Source: Alphaproteobacteria bacterium
GTDB lineage: Bacteria > Pseudomonadota > Alphaproteobacteria > Rhodobacterales > Rhodobacteraceae
Direction of reading: 5' to 3'
NCBI GenBank assembly: GCA_024277955.1
Contig: JAJRUE010000302.1
Span: 1-23,346 of the forward strand
DNA length: 23,346 bases
In this document: one piece after another, positions 7,036 to 15,734 of the stretch
Numbering within the stretch: the first letter of the stretch is position 1
Layout of the letters: every line of letters begins with the position of its first letter
The notes under the pieces: model-generated
What the model was told of the DNA's origin: nothing
The model's input: only the letters and a program-made list of their open reading frames with translations
The model's database searches: none
Translations under genes and position numbers: made by a program

Positions 7036-9018
7036 ATGTTAACCGAGACCGGACAATTCGCACTGATCCTGGCCTTTCTGGTCGCGATCGTTCAGACCGT
7101 GGTGCCGATGGCGGGCGCCTGGCGGCGCAATGCCGTCTGGATGTCGGTGGCCAAACCGGCGGCCTACCTGCAGTTTCTGCTGATCGCCTTTTCCTTTGCG
7201 GTGCTGGTGCACGCCTTTGTGGTGTCGGATTTCTCGCTGTCGGTGGTGGCGGCCAATTCGCATACCGACAAGCCGATGCTCTACAAGGTGACCGGCACCT
7301 GGGGCAATCACGAAGGTTCGTTGCTGTTGTGGGTGCTGATCCTGTCGCTGTTCGGCGCGTCGGCGGCCTGGTTCGGCGACAACCTGCCCGAGACGCTGCG
7401 CGCGCGGGTGCTGGCGGTTCAGGGCTCGATCGGGGTGGCGTTTCTGGCGTTCATCCTGTTCACGTCCAACCCGTTCCTGCGCCTGGCGGTGCCGCCGCTC
7501 AATGGCAAGGGGCTGAACCCGCTGTTGCAGGACGTGGGGTTGGCCTTTCATCCGCCGTTTCTTTACCTTGGCTATGTCGGGCTGTCGGTGGCGTTTTCCT
7601 TCGCCGTGGCGGCGCTGATCGAGGGGCGCGTGGACGCTGCCTGGGGGCGCTGGGTGCGGCCCTGGACGCTGGCGGCCTGGATGTTCCTGACGGTGGGCAT
7701 CGCGCTGGGATCCTGGTGGGCCTATTACGAACTGGGCTGGGGCGGTTTCTGGTTCTGGGATCCGGTCGAGAACTCTTCCTTCGTGCCCTGGCTGGTGGCG
7801 ACCGCGCTGCTGCATTCGGCGATCGTGGTGGAAAAACGCGAGGCGCTGAAGAGCTGGACGATCCTGCTGGCGATCATGGCGTTCGGGTTTTCGATCATGG
7901 GTGCGTTCATCGTGCGCTCGGGCATCCTGACGTCGGTGCATGCTTTTGCCAATGATGCGTCGCGCGGGGTGTTCCTGCTGGCGATCCTGGGCACCTACAT
8001 GGGCGGCGCGCTGATCCTCTATTCGGTGCGCGCAGGCGCCATGCAGGCCAAGGGGGTGTTTTCGGTGGTCAGTCGCGAAAGCGCGCTGGTGCTCAACAAC
8101 ATCCTGCTGATCGTGGCCGGGTTCATCGTGTTCTTCGGCACCATCTGGCCGCTGATGGCCGAAATGTTCCTGGGCCGCAAGCTGACGGTGGGGGCGCCGT
8201 TCTTCGAGGCCGCCTTTACCCCGTTCATGCTGCTGCTGATCATGGTGTTGCCGCTGGGCACGCTGTTGCCGTGGAAACGCGCCCGCGTCGCCAGGGCGAT
8301 GCGTCCCTTGTGGGGGGCGATGGCGGTGGCGCTGGCCGCGCTGGCGCTGGTCTGGGCGATCCAGACCGGGCGTTCGGCGCTTGGCCCGGTCGGGCTGGCG
8401 CTGGCGCTCTGGCTGTTCATCGGCGCGGGCGTCGATTTGTGGCAGCGCACCGGGCGCGGCGGGATCGTGTCCAAGCTGCAGCGGGCGACGCGGCTGCCGC
8501 GCGCCGATCTGGGCCGGATCTTTGGCCATGGCGGCCTGGGGGTGACGGTGTTCGGCATCGCGGCGATGATGGCCTGGTCAACCGAAGACATCCGCGTGGC
8601 GCAGGTCGGCGATACCTTCGATGTGGCCGGATACTCGGTGTCTCTGAACGACGTGAAACAGGTCAAGGGGCCGAACTACGCCGCCATCCTGGCCGACATG
8701 ACGGTCAGCAAGAACGGGCGTCAGGTGGCGCATCTGTTCCCGGAAAAGCGGGTCTATGACGTGTCGCGCATGCCCACCACGGAAGCGGCGATCGACAATG
8801 GTCTGTTGCGCGACATCTACCTGGTCGTGGGCGATCCGCAGGACAATGGCGGCTGGGCGGTGCGCACCTACATCAAGCCCTTTGCCAACTGGATCTGGGC
8901 CGGCGCGATCATCATGGCGCTGGGCGGGTTGCTGAGCCTGTCGGACCGCCGCTATCGGGTGGCGGCGGGGGCGCGGCGCAAGCGGCCCGCACCCGCCAGT
9001 GCGGTGCCGGCGGAATGA
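7036..9018 (+). CDS. ccmF: Heme lyase subunit CcmF
   Basis: Large integral membrane subunit of the cytochrome c heme ligation complex. It receives heme from holo-CcmE and, with CcmH, attaches it to apocytochromes at the periplasmic face. The 660-residue protein has many membrane segments, the conserved TWGNHEGSLLLWV segment and the tryptophan-rich WWD heme-handling motif WGGFWFWDPVENSSFVPWL. An in-frame ATG at 6979 is less likely. The start at 7036 has AAGGGG seven bases upstream and gives the usual MLTETGQFALILAF beginning. Its stop overlaps the ccmH start as ATGA, showing tight coupling. Upstream lies the lysis cassette rather than another ccm gene. Confidence 0.96.
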   Translation: MLTETGQFALILAFLVAIVQTVVPMAGAWRRNAVWMSVAKPAAYLQFLLIAFSFAVLVHAFVVSDFSLSVVAANSHTDKPMLYKVTGTWGNHEGSLLLWVLILSLFGASAAWFGDNLPETLRARVLAVQGSIGVAFLAFILFTSNPFLRLAVPPLNGKGLNPLLQDVGLAFHPPFLYLGYVGLSVAFSFAVAALIEGRVDAAWGRWVRPWTLAAWMFLTVGIALGSWWAYYELGWGGFWFWDPVENSSFVPWLVATALLHSAIVVEKREALKSWTILLAIMAFGFSIMGAFIVRSGILTSVHAFANDASRGVFLLAILGTYMGGALILYSVRAGAMQAKGVFSVVSRESALVLNNILLIVAGFIVFFGTIWPLMAEMFLGRKLTVGAPFFEAAFTPFMLLLIMVLPLGTLLPWKRARVARAMRPLWGAMAVALAALALVWAIQTGRSALGPVGLALALWLFIGAGVDLWQRTGRGGIVSKLQRATRLPRADLGRIFGHGGLGVTVFGIAAMMAWSTEDIRVAQVGDTFDVAGYSVSLNDVKQVKGPNYAAILADMTVSKNGRQVAHLFPEKRVYDVSRMPTTEAAIDNGLLRDIYLVVGDPQDNGGWAVRTYIKPFANWIWAGAIIMALGGLLSLSDRRYRVAAGARRKRPAPASAVPAE

Positions 9019-9710
9019 AGCGCGCGGGGCAGATCCTGTGGCTGGCGCTGATCCTGGCGCTGTCGCTGGGAACGCCGCTGCGCGCGGTGCAGCCCGACGA
9101 GATCCTCGACGATCCGGTGCTTGAGGCGCGGGCGCGCGAGCTTTCCAAGGGGCTGCGCTGTCTGGTCTGCCGTAACCAGAGCATCGACGATTCGAACGCC
9201 GATCTGGCCAAGGATCTGCGCCTGCTGGTGCGCGAACGGCTGGTCCGCCAGCAGCTGGCGACGATGCAGGGGCTGATCCGGCAACGCCAGGCGAAGGCGG
9301 GCGGCGACGCCAAGGCGACGGCCGGTCTGCAGGCGGTTTCGCAGGCGATAAAGGCGGTCGAGGCGTCAACCGACCAGCGGCTTGATCTCGAGTGGCGCAC
9401 GGCGCTCGACGGGCTGGGCGAAAACCGGGCGCTGGCCGAAGAGCTGGCGCAGCAGGCCAACGATCAGACCGATGCAGGCGCGGCCGACGCCGAGGTCATC
9501 GCCTTCATCGTCGACCGTTATGGTGAATATGTGCTGCTCAAACCGACGGCGACCGGGGCCAACCTGATCTTGTGGATCGCCGGGCCGGTGATGCTGCTGC
9601 TGGCGCTGGGCGGGGCGTTTTTCTACCTGCGGCGGCGTCAGGACGCGGGCGGGCCCGAGCCTCTGAGCGACGGGGAACGCGCCGAACTGGACGAAATTCT
9701 GGAAAGTTGA
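9015..9710 (+). CDS. ccmH: CcmH thiol-redox subunit with an unusual internal insertion
   Basis: Membrane-anchored periplasmic protein that reduces apocytochrome heme-binding cysteines. It has a signal peptide (1-24, ending TPLRA) and the characteristic GLRCLVCRNQSI with redox Cys49 and Cys52. The conserved helix SNADLAKDLRLLVRERLV (60-77) follows. Later come DAEVIAFIVDRYGEYVLLKP (158-177) and a C-terminal membrane segment (about 182-205). Usual CcmH/Ccl2 proteins are about 150 residues, with these last two blocks separated by only a few residues. Here about 78 helical, Gln/Ala-rich residues (78-156) lie between them, giving 231. Codon use in the insert matches its flanks and the frame is intact. 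Start and overlap with ccmF (ATGA) are clear. Confidence 0.93.
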   Translation: MKRAGQILWLALILALSLGTPLRAVQPDEILDDPVLEARARELSKGLRCLVCRNQSIDDSNADLAKDLRLLVRERLVRQQLATMQGLIRQRQAKAGGDAKATAGLQAVSQAIKAVEASTDQRLDLEWRTALDGLGENRALAEELAQQANDQTDAGAADAEVIAFIVDRYGEYVLLKPTATGANLILWIAGPVMLLLALGGAFFYLRRRQDAGGPEPLSDGERAELDEILES

Positions 9711-9802
9711 CGGCAGGTAGGGCTTTCGCTGACCGCAAGGTCGGTTATTGTGTCGCGCAGATACGAATCTGACCGGATTTCCTGAACGGAGCCCTGCTGC
9801 CC

Positions 9803-10579
9803 ATGCAATACCAAACCATCCGCCTGTCGCTGCGCGGCGACATTGCCGTGCTGGCGCTGAACCGTCCCGAAGTGATGAACGCGCTGAACACCCAGATGCG
9901 GGCCGAGATCCTGCACGCGGTGAAAGAGGCCGGCGCTTCGGCGCGGGTGCTGGTGATCACCGGCAAGGGGCGGGCGTTCTGCTCGGGCCAGGATCTGGGC
10001 GACCGGGCCAGCGCCGCCAGCGTCGATCTGGAACGCACGCTTCGCGACGAATACGAACCGATGCTCAAGGCGATCTACGACTGCCCGATCCCGACGATCG
10101 CGGCGGTGAACGGGGCGGCGGCGGGGGCCGGGGCCAATCTGGCGCTGGCTTGCGACGTGGTGATCGCGGCGCGTTCGGCGGTGTTCCTGCAGGCGTTTTA
10201 GCGCATCGGGCTGATCCCGGACGCGGGCGGCACCTACTGGCTGCCGCTCCAGATCGGGTTCGCCAAGGCGATGGGCGCCGCCCTGTTCGCCGAGCCGGTC
10301 AGCGCCCAGCAGGCCAGCGACTGGGGGATGATCTGGGAAGTGGCCGAGGACGAAGGCTTTGCCGATCACTGGCACGCCCGCGCGGTGAAACTGGCCGAGG
10401 GGCCGACCCAAGCTTACCGCGCCATCAAGCAGGCGCTGCGGGCCTCTTTCGGCAATTCGCTGGACGATCAGCTGGCGCTGGAAGCGCATCTGCAGGGCGA
10501 ATGCGGCAACACCCGCGATTTCAAGGAAGGGGTGCTGGCGTTCCTCGAAAAGCGTCCGGCGCGCTACGAGGGCAGGTAG
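9803..10579 (+). pseudogene. paaG: Enoyl-CoA hydratase/isomerase (PaaG-like) interrupted by an amber codon
   Basis: The reading frame encodes a complete crotonase-family protein of about 258 residues, closest by eye to PaaG, the ring-1,2-epoxyphenylacetyl-CoA isomerase of phenylacetate catabolism. Seen are LNRPEVMNALNTQM, GKGRAFCSGQDLGDR, the oxyanion-hole segment NGAAAGAGANLAL, GLIPDAGGTYWLP with the PaaG-type catalytic Asp, and SDWGMIWEV. Codon 133 (10199-10201) is TAG, between QAF and RIGLIPD. E. coli PaaG has a serine there (AFSKLGLIPD), so a single TCG-to-TAG change would explain it. No other frameshift or stop occurs, suggesting a recent mutation or a sequencing error. As read, the product would be a truncated 132-residue fragment lacking the catalytic Asp. 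GGAG lies upstream of the ATG. Confidence 0.85.
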
Positions 10580-10621
10580 CGCCTGTCAAACGGCGCGCCC
10601 TGCGGGCGCATGTCTTTTCAG

Positions 10622-10640
10622 ATCACCCCTGCGGGGTGAT
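10622..10640. terminator. Hairpin in the convergent paaG/gltA intergenic region
   Basis: ATCACCCC-TGC-GGGGTGAT is a perfect eight-pair stem-loop lying between the converging paaG and gltA genes. A six-T run follows on the + strand at 10660-10665 but is 20 bases away, so termination by this hairpin alone is uncertain. Confidence 0.4.
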
Positions 10641-10667
10641 GTCCGCTCCGCTCGGGGGATTTTTTCG

Positions 10668-10723
10668 GACAGAAGAAGATGTCGCCGTGTCTTCTTCTGT
10701 CTTCCAAATATCCTCGCCGAAGG
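10668..10723. repeat. Palindromic copy of the TTCTTCT-AAATATCC repeat family
   Basis: GACAGAAGAAGA (10668-10679) and TCTTCTTCTGTC (10690-10701) form a 12-pair hairpin with a ten-base loop. AAATATCCTCGCCGAAGG follows. The same GACAGAAGAAG/AAATATCC pieces recur near 2541 and 23135-23285. Preceded by a T-run, it may serve as a bidirectional terminator between converging genes. Confidence 0.65.
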
Positions 10724-10769
10724 CAACGGGCCCGCCCGGCAGGGCGGGCGCGTTCCGCATCAGACCGGA

Positions 10770-12065
10770 TTACCTGTCTTCGACATCCACGTAATCGCGC
10801 TGGGCGTAGCCGGTGTAAAGCTGGCGCGGGCGGCCGATCTTCATGGCCGGGTCGGCGATCATTTCCTTCCACTGCGAGATCCAGCCCACGGTGCGGCTGA
10901 CCGCGAAGATCGGGGTGAACATCGAGGTCGGGAAGCCCATCGCCTCGAGGATGATGCCGGAATAGAAGTCGACGTTCGGGAACAGCTTTTTTTCCTGGAA
11001 ATACGGATCGGCCAGCGCCGCCGCTTCCAGTTCCCTGGCGACCTGCAGGGTCGGGTTGTTGTCGATGCCGAGCAGGCCCAGAACCTCGTCCGCCGATTGC
11101 TTGAGCACCGTCGCGCGCGGGTCGAAGTTCTTGTAGACCCGGTGGCCGAAGCCCATCAGGCGGAACGGGTCGTCCTTGTCCTTGGCGCGGGCGATGAATT
11201 CGGGGATGCGCTCGGGCGTGCCGATTTCCTTGAGCATTTCCAGGCAGGCCTGGTTGGCGCCGCCATGCGCCGGCCCCCAGAGGCAGGCGATGCCCGCGGC
11301 GATGCAGGCGAACGGGTTGGCGCCCGAACTGGACGCCAGCCGCACGGTCGAGGTCGAGGCGTTCTGTTCGTGATCGGCGTGCAGGGTGAAGATGCGGTCC
11401 ATGGCGCGGCTGAGGATCGGGTTGACCTCGTATTCCTCGGCCGGCACCGCAAAGCACATGCGCAGGAAGTTCGAGGCGTAATCCAGGTCGTTGCGCGGAT
11501 AGACGAAGGGCTGGCCGATGGTGAACTTGTAGGCCATCGCCGCGATGGTGGGCATCTTGGCGATCATCCGGATGGTGGCCACTTCGCGCTGCCAGGGGTC
11601 GGAAATGTCGGTGCTGTCGTGGTAAAAGGCCGACATCGCGCCAACCACGCCGGTCATCAACGCCATCGGGTGCGCATCGCGCCGGAAACCGCGGAAAAAG
11701 AACATCATCTGTTCGTGGATCATCGTGTGGTTGGTGACCCGGGCTTCAAAGTCTTCCAGTTCGCTCCCGGTGGGCAGTTCGCCGTAGAGCAGCAGGTAGC
11801 AGACTTCGAGGTAGTGGGATTTTTCGGCCAGCTGTTCGATCGGATAGCCGCGGTGCAGCAAAATGCCCTTGTCACCGTCGATATAGGTGATGGCGCTGTT
11901 GCAGCTGGCGGTCGAGGTGTAGCCGGGGTCGTAGGTAAAGATGTGGCCCTGCGCATAGAGCTTGCGGATGTCGACGACATCGGGTCCCAGCGTCGGGGAC
12001 AGGACCGGCAATTCCAGCGTCTGGTCCTCGAGTGTCAGCGTCGCGGTTTTCGTGCTGTCTGCCAT
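10770..12065 (-). CDS. gltA: Citrate synthase
   Basis: Condenses oxaloacetate and acetyl-CoA to citrate at the entry of the TCA cycle. At 431 residues it is the large, hexameric Gram-negative type, known to be NADH-sensitive as a class. The catalytic triad is visible: His267 in HGGANQ, His308 in GFGHRVYK and Asp366 in NVDFYSGIIL. A longer in-frame start at 12107 is rejected in favour of 12065, which has a strong AAGGGGA ribosome binding site and the usual MADSTKTATL beginning. It lies 49 bases downstream of gltX on the same strand, so the two may be cotranscribed. Repeats and hairpins follow its stop. Confidence 0.97.
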   Translation of the reverse strand: MADSTKTATLTLEDQTLELPVLSPTLGPDVVDIRKLYAQGHIFTYDPGYTSTASCNSAITYIDGDKGILLHRGYPIEQLAEKSHYLEVCYLLLYGELPTGSELEDFEARVTNHTMIHEQMMFFFRGFRRDAHPMALMTGVVGAMSAFYHDSTDISDPWQREVATIRMIAKMPTIAAMAYKFTIGQPFVYPRNDLDYASNFLRMCFAVPAEEYEVNPILSRAMDRIFTLHADHEQNASTSTVRLASSSGANPFACIAAGIACLWGPAHGGANQACLEMLKEIGTPERIPEFIARAKDKDDPFRLMGFGHRVYKNFDPRATVLKQSADEVLGLLGIDNNPTLQVARELEAAALADPYFQEKKLFPNVDFYSGIILEAMGFPTSMFTPIFAVSRTVGWISQWKEMIADPAMKIGRPRQLYTGYAQRDYVDVEDR

Positions 12066-12114
12066 GGTATCCCCTTTTTTGCTTGGCCCCGGCAGTGGTC
12101 GGGGCATCGGTTGG

Positions 12115-13527
12115 TCAGGCGCTCTGGCCCGTCACGTCGCCCAGCCGGGCGAGGGTTTCCTCGCGGCCCAGGACGAGCATCATGTCAAAGACGCTGGGTG
12201 TCACGGCGCGCCCCGAAAGCGCCGCCCGCAGTGGCCCGGCAAGCTTGCCAAGCTTGGTGTCGTGCGCCTCGGCAACGGCCGCCACGACACCTTCCAGCGC
12301 GTCGCGGTCCCAGCTAGCATTTTGCAGGTGCGGCGTCAAATCATTCAGTATGCCAATGGATACCGTATCTAGCGCCCTGGCGGCCTTCTCGTCCGGGACG
12401 ATGGGCCGCTCGGTCAGGATGAAGTGCGCCTTTTCAAGCAGTTGCGGGAAGGTCTTGGCGCGATCCTTGAGGCAATACATGGCCCGTTTCAGCCCGGATT
12501 TCTGCGCTTCACCAAGTCGTGCGTCGCCGCGCGCGGCCAGGTAGTCGTCGATTTCCGCTACCAGTGCAGCATCATCCGCCGCCGCGATATGCTGGCCGCA
12601 GAGGTTTTCCAGTTTCTTGAAGTCGAAGCGCGCCGGCGATTTGCCGATGCCGCCAAGGTCGAACCAGGCGCGCGCCTGATCGTCGGTAAAGAATTCGTCG
12701 TCGCCGTGGCTCCAGCCCAGCCGGGCCAGGTAGTTGCGCATGCCCGCCGCCGGGTAGCCCATTTTCTGGTATTCGGCGACCCCGGTGGCGCCGTGGCGTT
12801 TTGACAGTTTCTTGCCGTCGGGGCCGTGGATCAGCGGGATATGCGCCCAGACCGGCACATCCCAGCCCATCGCCTGATAGACCAGCATCTGACGCGCCGC
12901 ATTGGCCAGGTGGTCATCCCCCCGGATCACATGGGTCACGCCCATGTCGTGGTCATCGACAACAACCGCCAGCATGTAGGTGGGTGTGCCATCGGAACGT
13001 AAACATATCATGTCATCCAGGTTTTCGTTCTTCCAGGTCACGTCGCCCTGGACGCGATCGCGGATCACGGTGGCGCCTTGGCGCGGGGCTTTCAGGCGGA
13101 TCGCGTAGGGCGCATCCGGATGCTCGGCGGGGTCCGCGTCGCGCCAGGGCGAGCGGAACAGGGTCGAGCGTCCCTCGGCCCTGGCCTGTTCGCGGAAGGC
13201 CTGGATTTCGTCCTGGGTGGCAAAGCATTTGTAGGCGTGGCCGCTGTCGAGAAGCGCGCGGGCCACCTCGGCGTGGCGCGGCGCGCGGGCGGCCTGGCTG
13301 ACCGGCTCGCCATCCCAGTCGAGCCCGAGCCAGCCGAGCCCGTCCAGGATCGCCTGCGTCGCCTCAGGCGTCGAGCGGGCCCGGTCGGTATCCTCGATGC
13401 GCAGCAGGAACTTGCCGCCGCGCCCGCGCGCGTAAAGCCAGTTGAACAGCGCCGTGCGGGCGCCGCCGATGTGCAGCGTGCCGGTGGGCGAAGGGGCAAA
13501 ACGGGTGACGACCGGGGCATCGGACAT
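12115..13527 (-). CDS. gltX: Glutamyl-tRNA synthetase
   Basis: Class I aminoacyl-tRNA synthetase that charges tRNA-Glu. The 470-residue protein shows the HIGH-type signature FAPSPTGTLHIGGART (residues 10-25, His19), LRIEDTDRARS, the DDMICLRSDGTPTYMLAVVVDDH block and the KMSKS-type loop KLSKRHG near residue 240. The anticodon-binding helical region fills the rest. Length and start are typical. It diverges from comEC across 77 bases that hold a CtrA-like box seven bases upstream of this start, so repression or activation of one of the two genes through that box is possible. gltA lies downstream on the same strand. Confidence 0.97.
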   Translation of the reverse strand: MSDAPVVTRFAPSPTGTLHIGGARTALFNWLYARGRGGKFLLRIEDTDRARSTPEATQAILDGLGWLGLDWDGEPVSQAARAPRHAEVARALLDSGHAYKCFATQDEIQAFREQARAEGRSTLFRSPWRDADPAEHPDAPYAIRLKAPRQGATVIRDRVQGDVTWKNENLDDMICLRSDGTPTYMLAVVVDDHDMGVTHVIRGDDHLANAARQMLVYQAMGWDVPVWAHIPLIHGPDGKKLSKRHGATGVAEYQKMGYPAAGMRNYLARLGWSHGDDEFFTDDQARAWFDLGGIGKSPARFDFKKLENLCGQHIAAADDAALVAEIDDYLAARGDARLGEAQKSGLKRAMYCLKDRAKTFPQLLEKAHFILTERPIVPDEKAARALDTVSIGILNDLTPHLQNASWDRDALEGVVAAVAEAHDTKLGKLAGPLRAALSGRAVTPSVFDMMLVLGREETLARLGDVTGQSA

Positions 13528-13533
13528 GGGACT

Positions 13534-13550
13534 TTAACCTTTTGGTAACC
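13534..13550. promoter_or_regulatory. Near-consensus CtrA-like box between gltX and comEC
   Basis: TTAA-CCTTTTG-GTAACC matches the CtrA consensus TTAA-N7-TTAA at seven of eight defined positions. A possible comEC -10 element, TCTAAT, lies at 13575-13580. In Rhodobacter capsulatus, competence genes used by GTA recipients are CtrA-regulated, which fits a comEC-proximal site. Binding has not been shown here. Confidence 0.45.
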
Positions 13551-13604
13551 ACGCAAGGATTAGCGTCGGGCCGGTCTAATCAATCGCCAGAGTAAGGACA
13601 AGAC

Positions 13605-15734
13605 TTGCCGCCCTTTGACGCGATCGGCCGGGCCGTGGCGGCGCAGCGCGGCCATCTGCTGTGCTGGGCGCCGGTGTTCCTGGGGCTCGGGATCGGGCTG
13701 TATTTCGCGCTGCCGGCGGAACCCGGACCCTGGGGCTGGGCGGCGCTGGCGGCGGGGTTCGTGCTGGCGCTGGCTGCGGTCTTTGGGCCGCGGTGCTGGC
13801 GTCTGGGCGAAAACTGGCGGCCGCTGGCGGGGGCGCTGGCGCTGGTGGCGCTGGGGTTTCTGCTGGCGGGGGCGCGCGCGCAGATGGTGGCGGCGCCGGT
13901 GCTGGGGTTTCGCTATTACGGCCCGCTGGAAGGGCGGATCGTGGCGGTGGACCGGTCGGGCTCGGACGCGGTGCGCCTGACGCTGGACCGGGTGGTGATA
14001 GCCAGGATGGCGCCGGCGCGCACGCCCGCGCGGGTGCGCGTGTCGCTGCACGGTCCGCAGGGGTTCGTGCGCATCCGGCCCGGGCTGCGCGTGATGATGA
14101 CCGCCAATCTTTCACCGCCCGCCGGTCCGGTCGAGCCGGGCGGGTTCGATTTCCGCCGCAAGGCCTGGTTCGACCGGCTGGGGGCGGTGGGCTATACGCG
14201 CACGCCGGTGCTGGCGGCGGCGGCCGAGGACGGCGGCGGCGGGGCGGGGCTGGCGCTGTACCGGGCGCGGCTGGCGATCGCGCAATGGGTGCGGGCGCGG
14301 ATGCCGGGCGATGCGGGGGCCTTTGCGGCGGCGGTGATGACCGGCGACCGGTCGGCGATGGGACGCGATGTGGTCGAGGATCTGCGGGCCTCGAATCTTT
14401 CGCATCTGCTGGCGATTTCCGGGCTGCACATGGGGCTGGTGACCGGGTTCATCTTTGCGGCGCTGCGCCTTGGCCTGGCGCTGGTGCCGGGGCTGGCGCT
14501 GCGCTGGCCGGTCAAGAAGATCGCCGCCGTCGCCGCCCTGCTGGCGGGCGCGTTCTACCTGGCGCTTTCGGGCGGCAATGTCGCCACGCAGCGGGCCTTT
14601 GTGATGGTGGCGGTGATGTTCGTCGCGGTGATCTTCGAACGCCGCGCGGTGACGCTGCGCGCGGTGGCGGTGGCGGCGCTGATCGTGCTGGCGCTGCGGC
14701 CCGAAGCGCTGACCGGCCCCGGTTTCCAGATGTCTTTCGCCGCCACCGTGGCGCTGGTGGCGGTCTTTGGCTGGCTGCGCGGCTGGCCGGGGCGGCGGCT
14801 GCCGGGCTGGGCGCGGGCGGTGCTGGCGGTGGTGATCTCGTCGGCGGTGGCCGGGGCGGCGACGGCGCCGATCGCGGCGGCGTTCTTCAACCGGTTCGCC
14901 AATTACGGGCTGCTGGCGAACCTGCTGGCGGTGCCGCTGATGGGGCTGGTGGTGATGCCCGGCGCGGTGCTGAGCGCGATGCTCTGGCCGCTGGGGCTGG
15001 GCTGGGTGGCGCTGGCGGTGATGCGCCCGGCGATCGACTGGATTCTGGGGGTGGCGCATTGGGTCGCGGGGCTCGAGGGGGCGCTGACCCATGTGCCGGT
15101 GCCGCCCTGGGGGGTGCTGCCGCTGATGGCGCTGGGGGGCTTGTGGATCGTGCTGTGGCAGGGGCGGCGCGCGGCGCGGCTGGCCGGGCTGGCGCCGGTG
15201 GCGGCGGCGCTGGCGATCTGGCTGGCGGCCGACCGCCCGGCGGTGCTGATTTCCGACAGCGGCCGGCTGGTGGGGGTGCTGACCGAGGCGGGGCGGGTGC
15301 TGAACAAGCCGCGCGGCGACGCCTTCGCGGCGCGCATCTGGCTGGAAAACGATGGCGATGGGGCCAGCCAGGCCGAGGCCTTTGCCCGGAGCGCGCCGGC
15401 GCGGCTTGCCCTGGGCGGCGGCCCGGGCGGGGTGAATGGGCTGGCGCGCGGCAAGGGGCGGTTCGAGCTGCGCCTGGGCCGGGCGCGCATCGTGCAACTC
15501 AGCGGGCGCGGCGCGGCGGCGCGTTTGCCAGAGGCCTGCGCCATGGGCGCGGCGCTGGTGGTGATCAGCATGGTCGCCCCCGCGCCCGAGGGGTGCGACG
15601 TTTACGACCCGTCGCGCCTGGCCCGGACCGGGGCGCTGGCGCTGGATCGCGGCCCGGACGGGGGGGTGCGGGTGGTCGCGGCGCAGGCGGTGGCCGGGGA
15701 CCGGCCCTGGACCGGCGGGCGGGGCGGGCGGTGA
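13605..15734 (+). CDS. comEC: ComEC/Rec2-family DNA uptake channel protein
   Basis: Inner-membrane channel that brings single-stranded DNA into the cytoplasm during competence and, in Rhodobacter capsulatus, GTA recipient uptake. The 709-residue protein has N-terminal membrane segments with a DUF4131-like soluble domain (about 30-200). The competence domain follows, with the signature HLLAISGLHMGLVTG (about 266-280) and many membrane helices to about 540. The C-terminal part has no HxHxDH metallo-beta-lactamase motif, so any nuclease domain is degenerate. The start is a TTG; AAGGA (13594-13598) six bases upstream supports it, and no suitable ATG lies nearby. GC content is extreme. It diverges from gltX and converges on the TVP38 gene. 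Confidence 0.9.
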   Translation: MPPFDAIGRAVAAQRGHLLCWAPVFLGLGIGLYFALPAEPGPWGWAALAAGFVLALAAVFGPRCWRLGENWRPLAGALALVALGFLLAGARAQMVAAPVLGFRYYGPLEGRIVAVDRSGSDAVRLTLDRVVIARMAPARTPARVRVSLHGPQGFVRIRPGLRVMMTANLSPPAGPVEPGGFDFRRKAWFDRLGAVGYTRTPVLAAAAEDGGGGAGLALYRARLAIAQWVRARMPGDAGAFAAAVMTGDRSAMGRDVVEDLRASNLSHLLAISGLHMGLVTGFIFAALRLGLALVPGLALRWPVKKIAAVAALLAGAFYLALSGGNVATQRAFVMVAVMFVAVIFERRAVTLRAVAVAALIVLALRPEALTGPGFQMSFAATVALVAVFGWLRGWPGRRLPGWARAVLAVVISSAVAGAATAPIAAAFFNRFANYGLLANLLAVPLMGLVVMPGAVLSAMLWPLGLGWVALAVMRPAIDWILGVAHWVAGLEGALTHVPVPPWGVLPLMALGGLWIVLWQGRRAARLAGLAPVAAALAIWLAADRPAVLISDSGRLVGVLTEAGRVLNKPRGDAFAARIWLENDGDGASQAEAFARSAPARLALGGGPGGVNGLARGKGRFELRLGRARIVQLSGRGAAARLPEACAMGAALVVISMVAPAPEGCDVYDPSRLARTGALALDRGPDGGVRVVAAQAVAGDRPWTGGRGGR

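Noticed and set aside
7039..8529. 496-codon minus-strand frame opposite ccmF
   Set aside because: The Gln/Arg/His-rich translation has no motifs and lies wholly within a well-supported ccmF.
10271..10579. Separate 102-residue gene starting MGAALFAEPVSAQ
   Set aside because: It is the in-frame continuation of the PaaG-like protein after the amber codon, with no ribosome binding site of its own, so I treat it as the 3' part of the broken gene.
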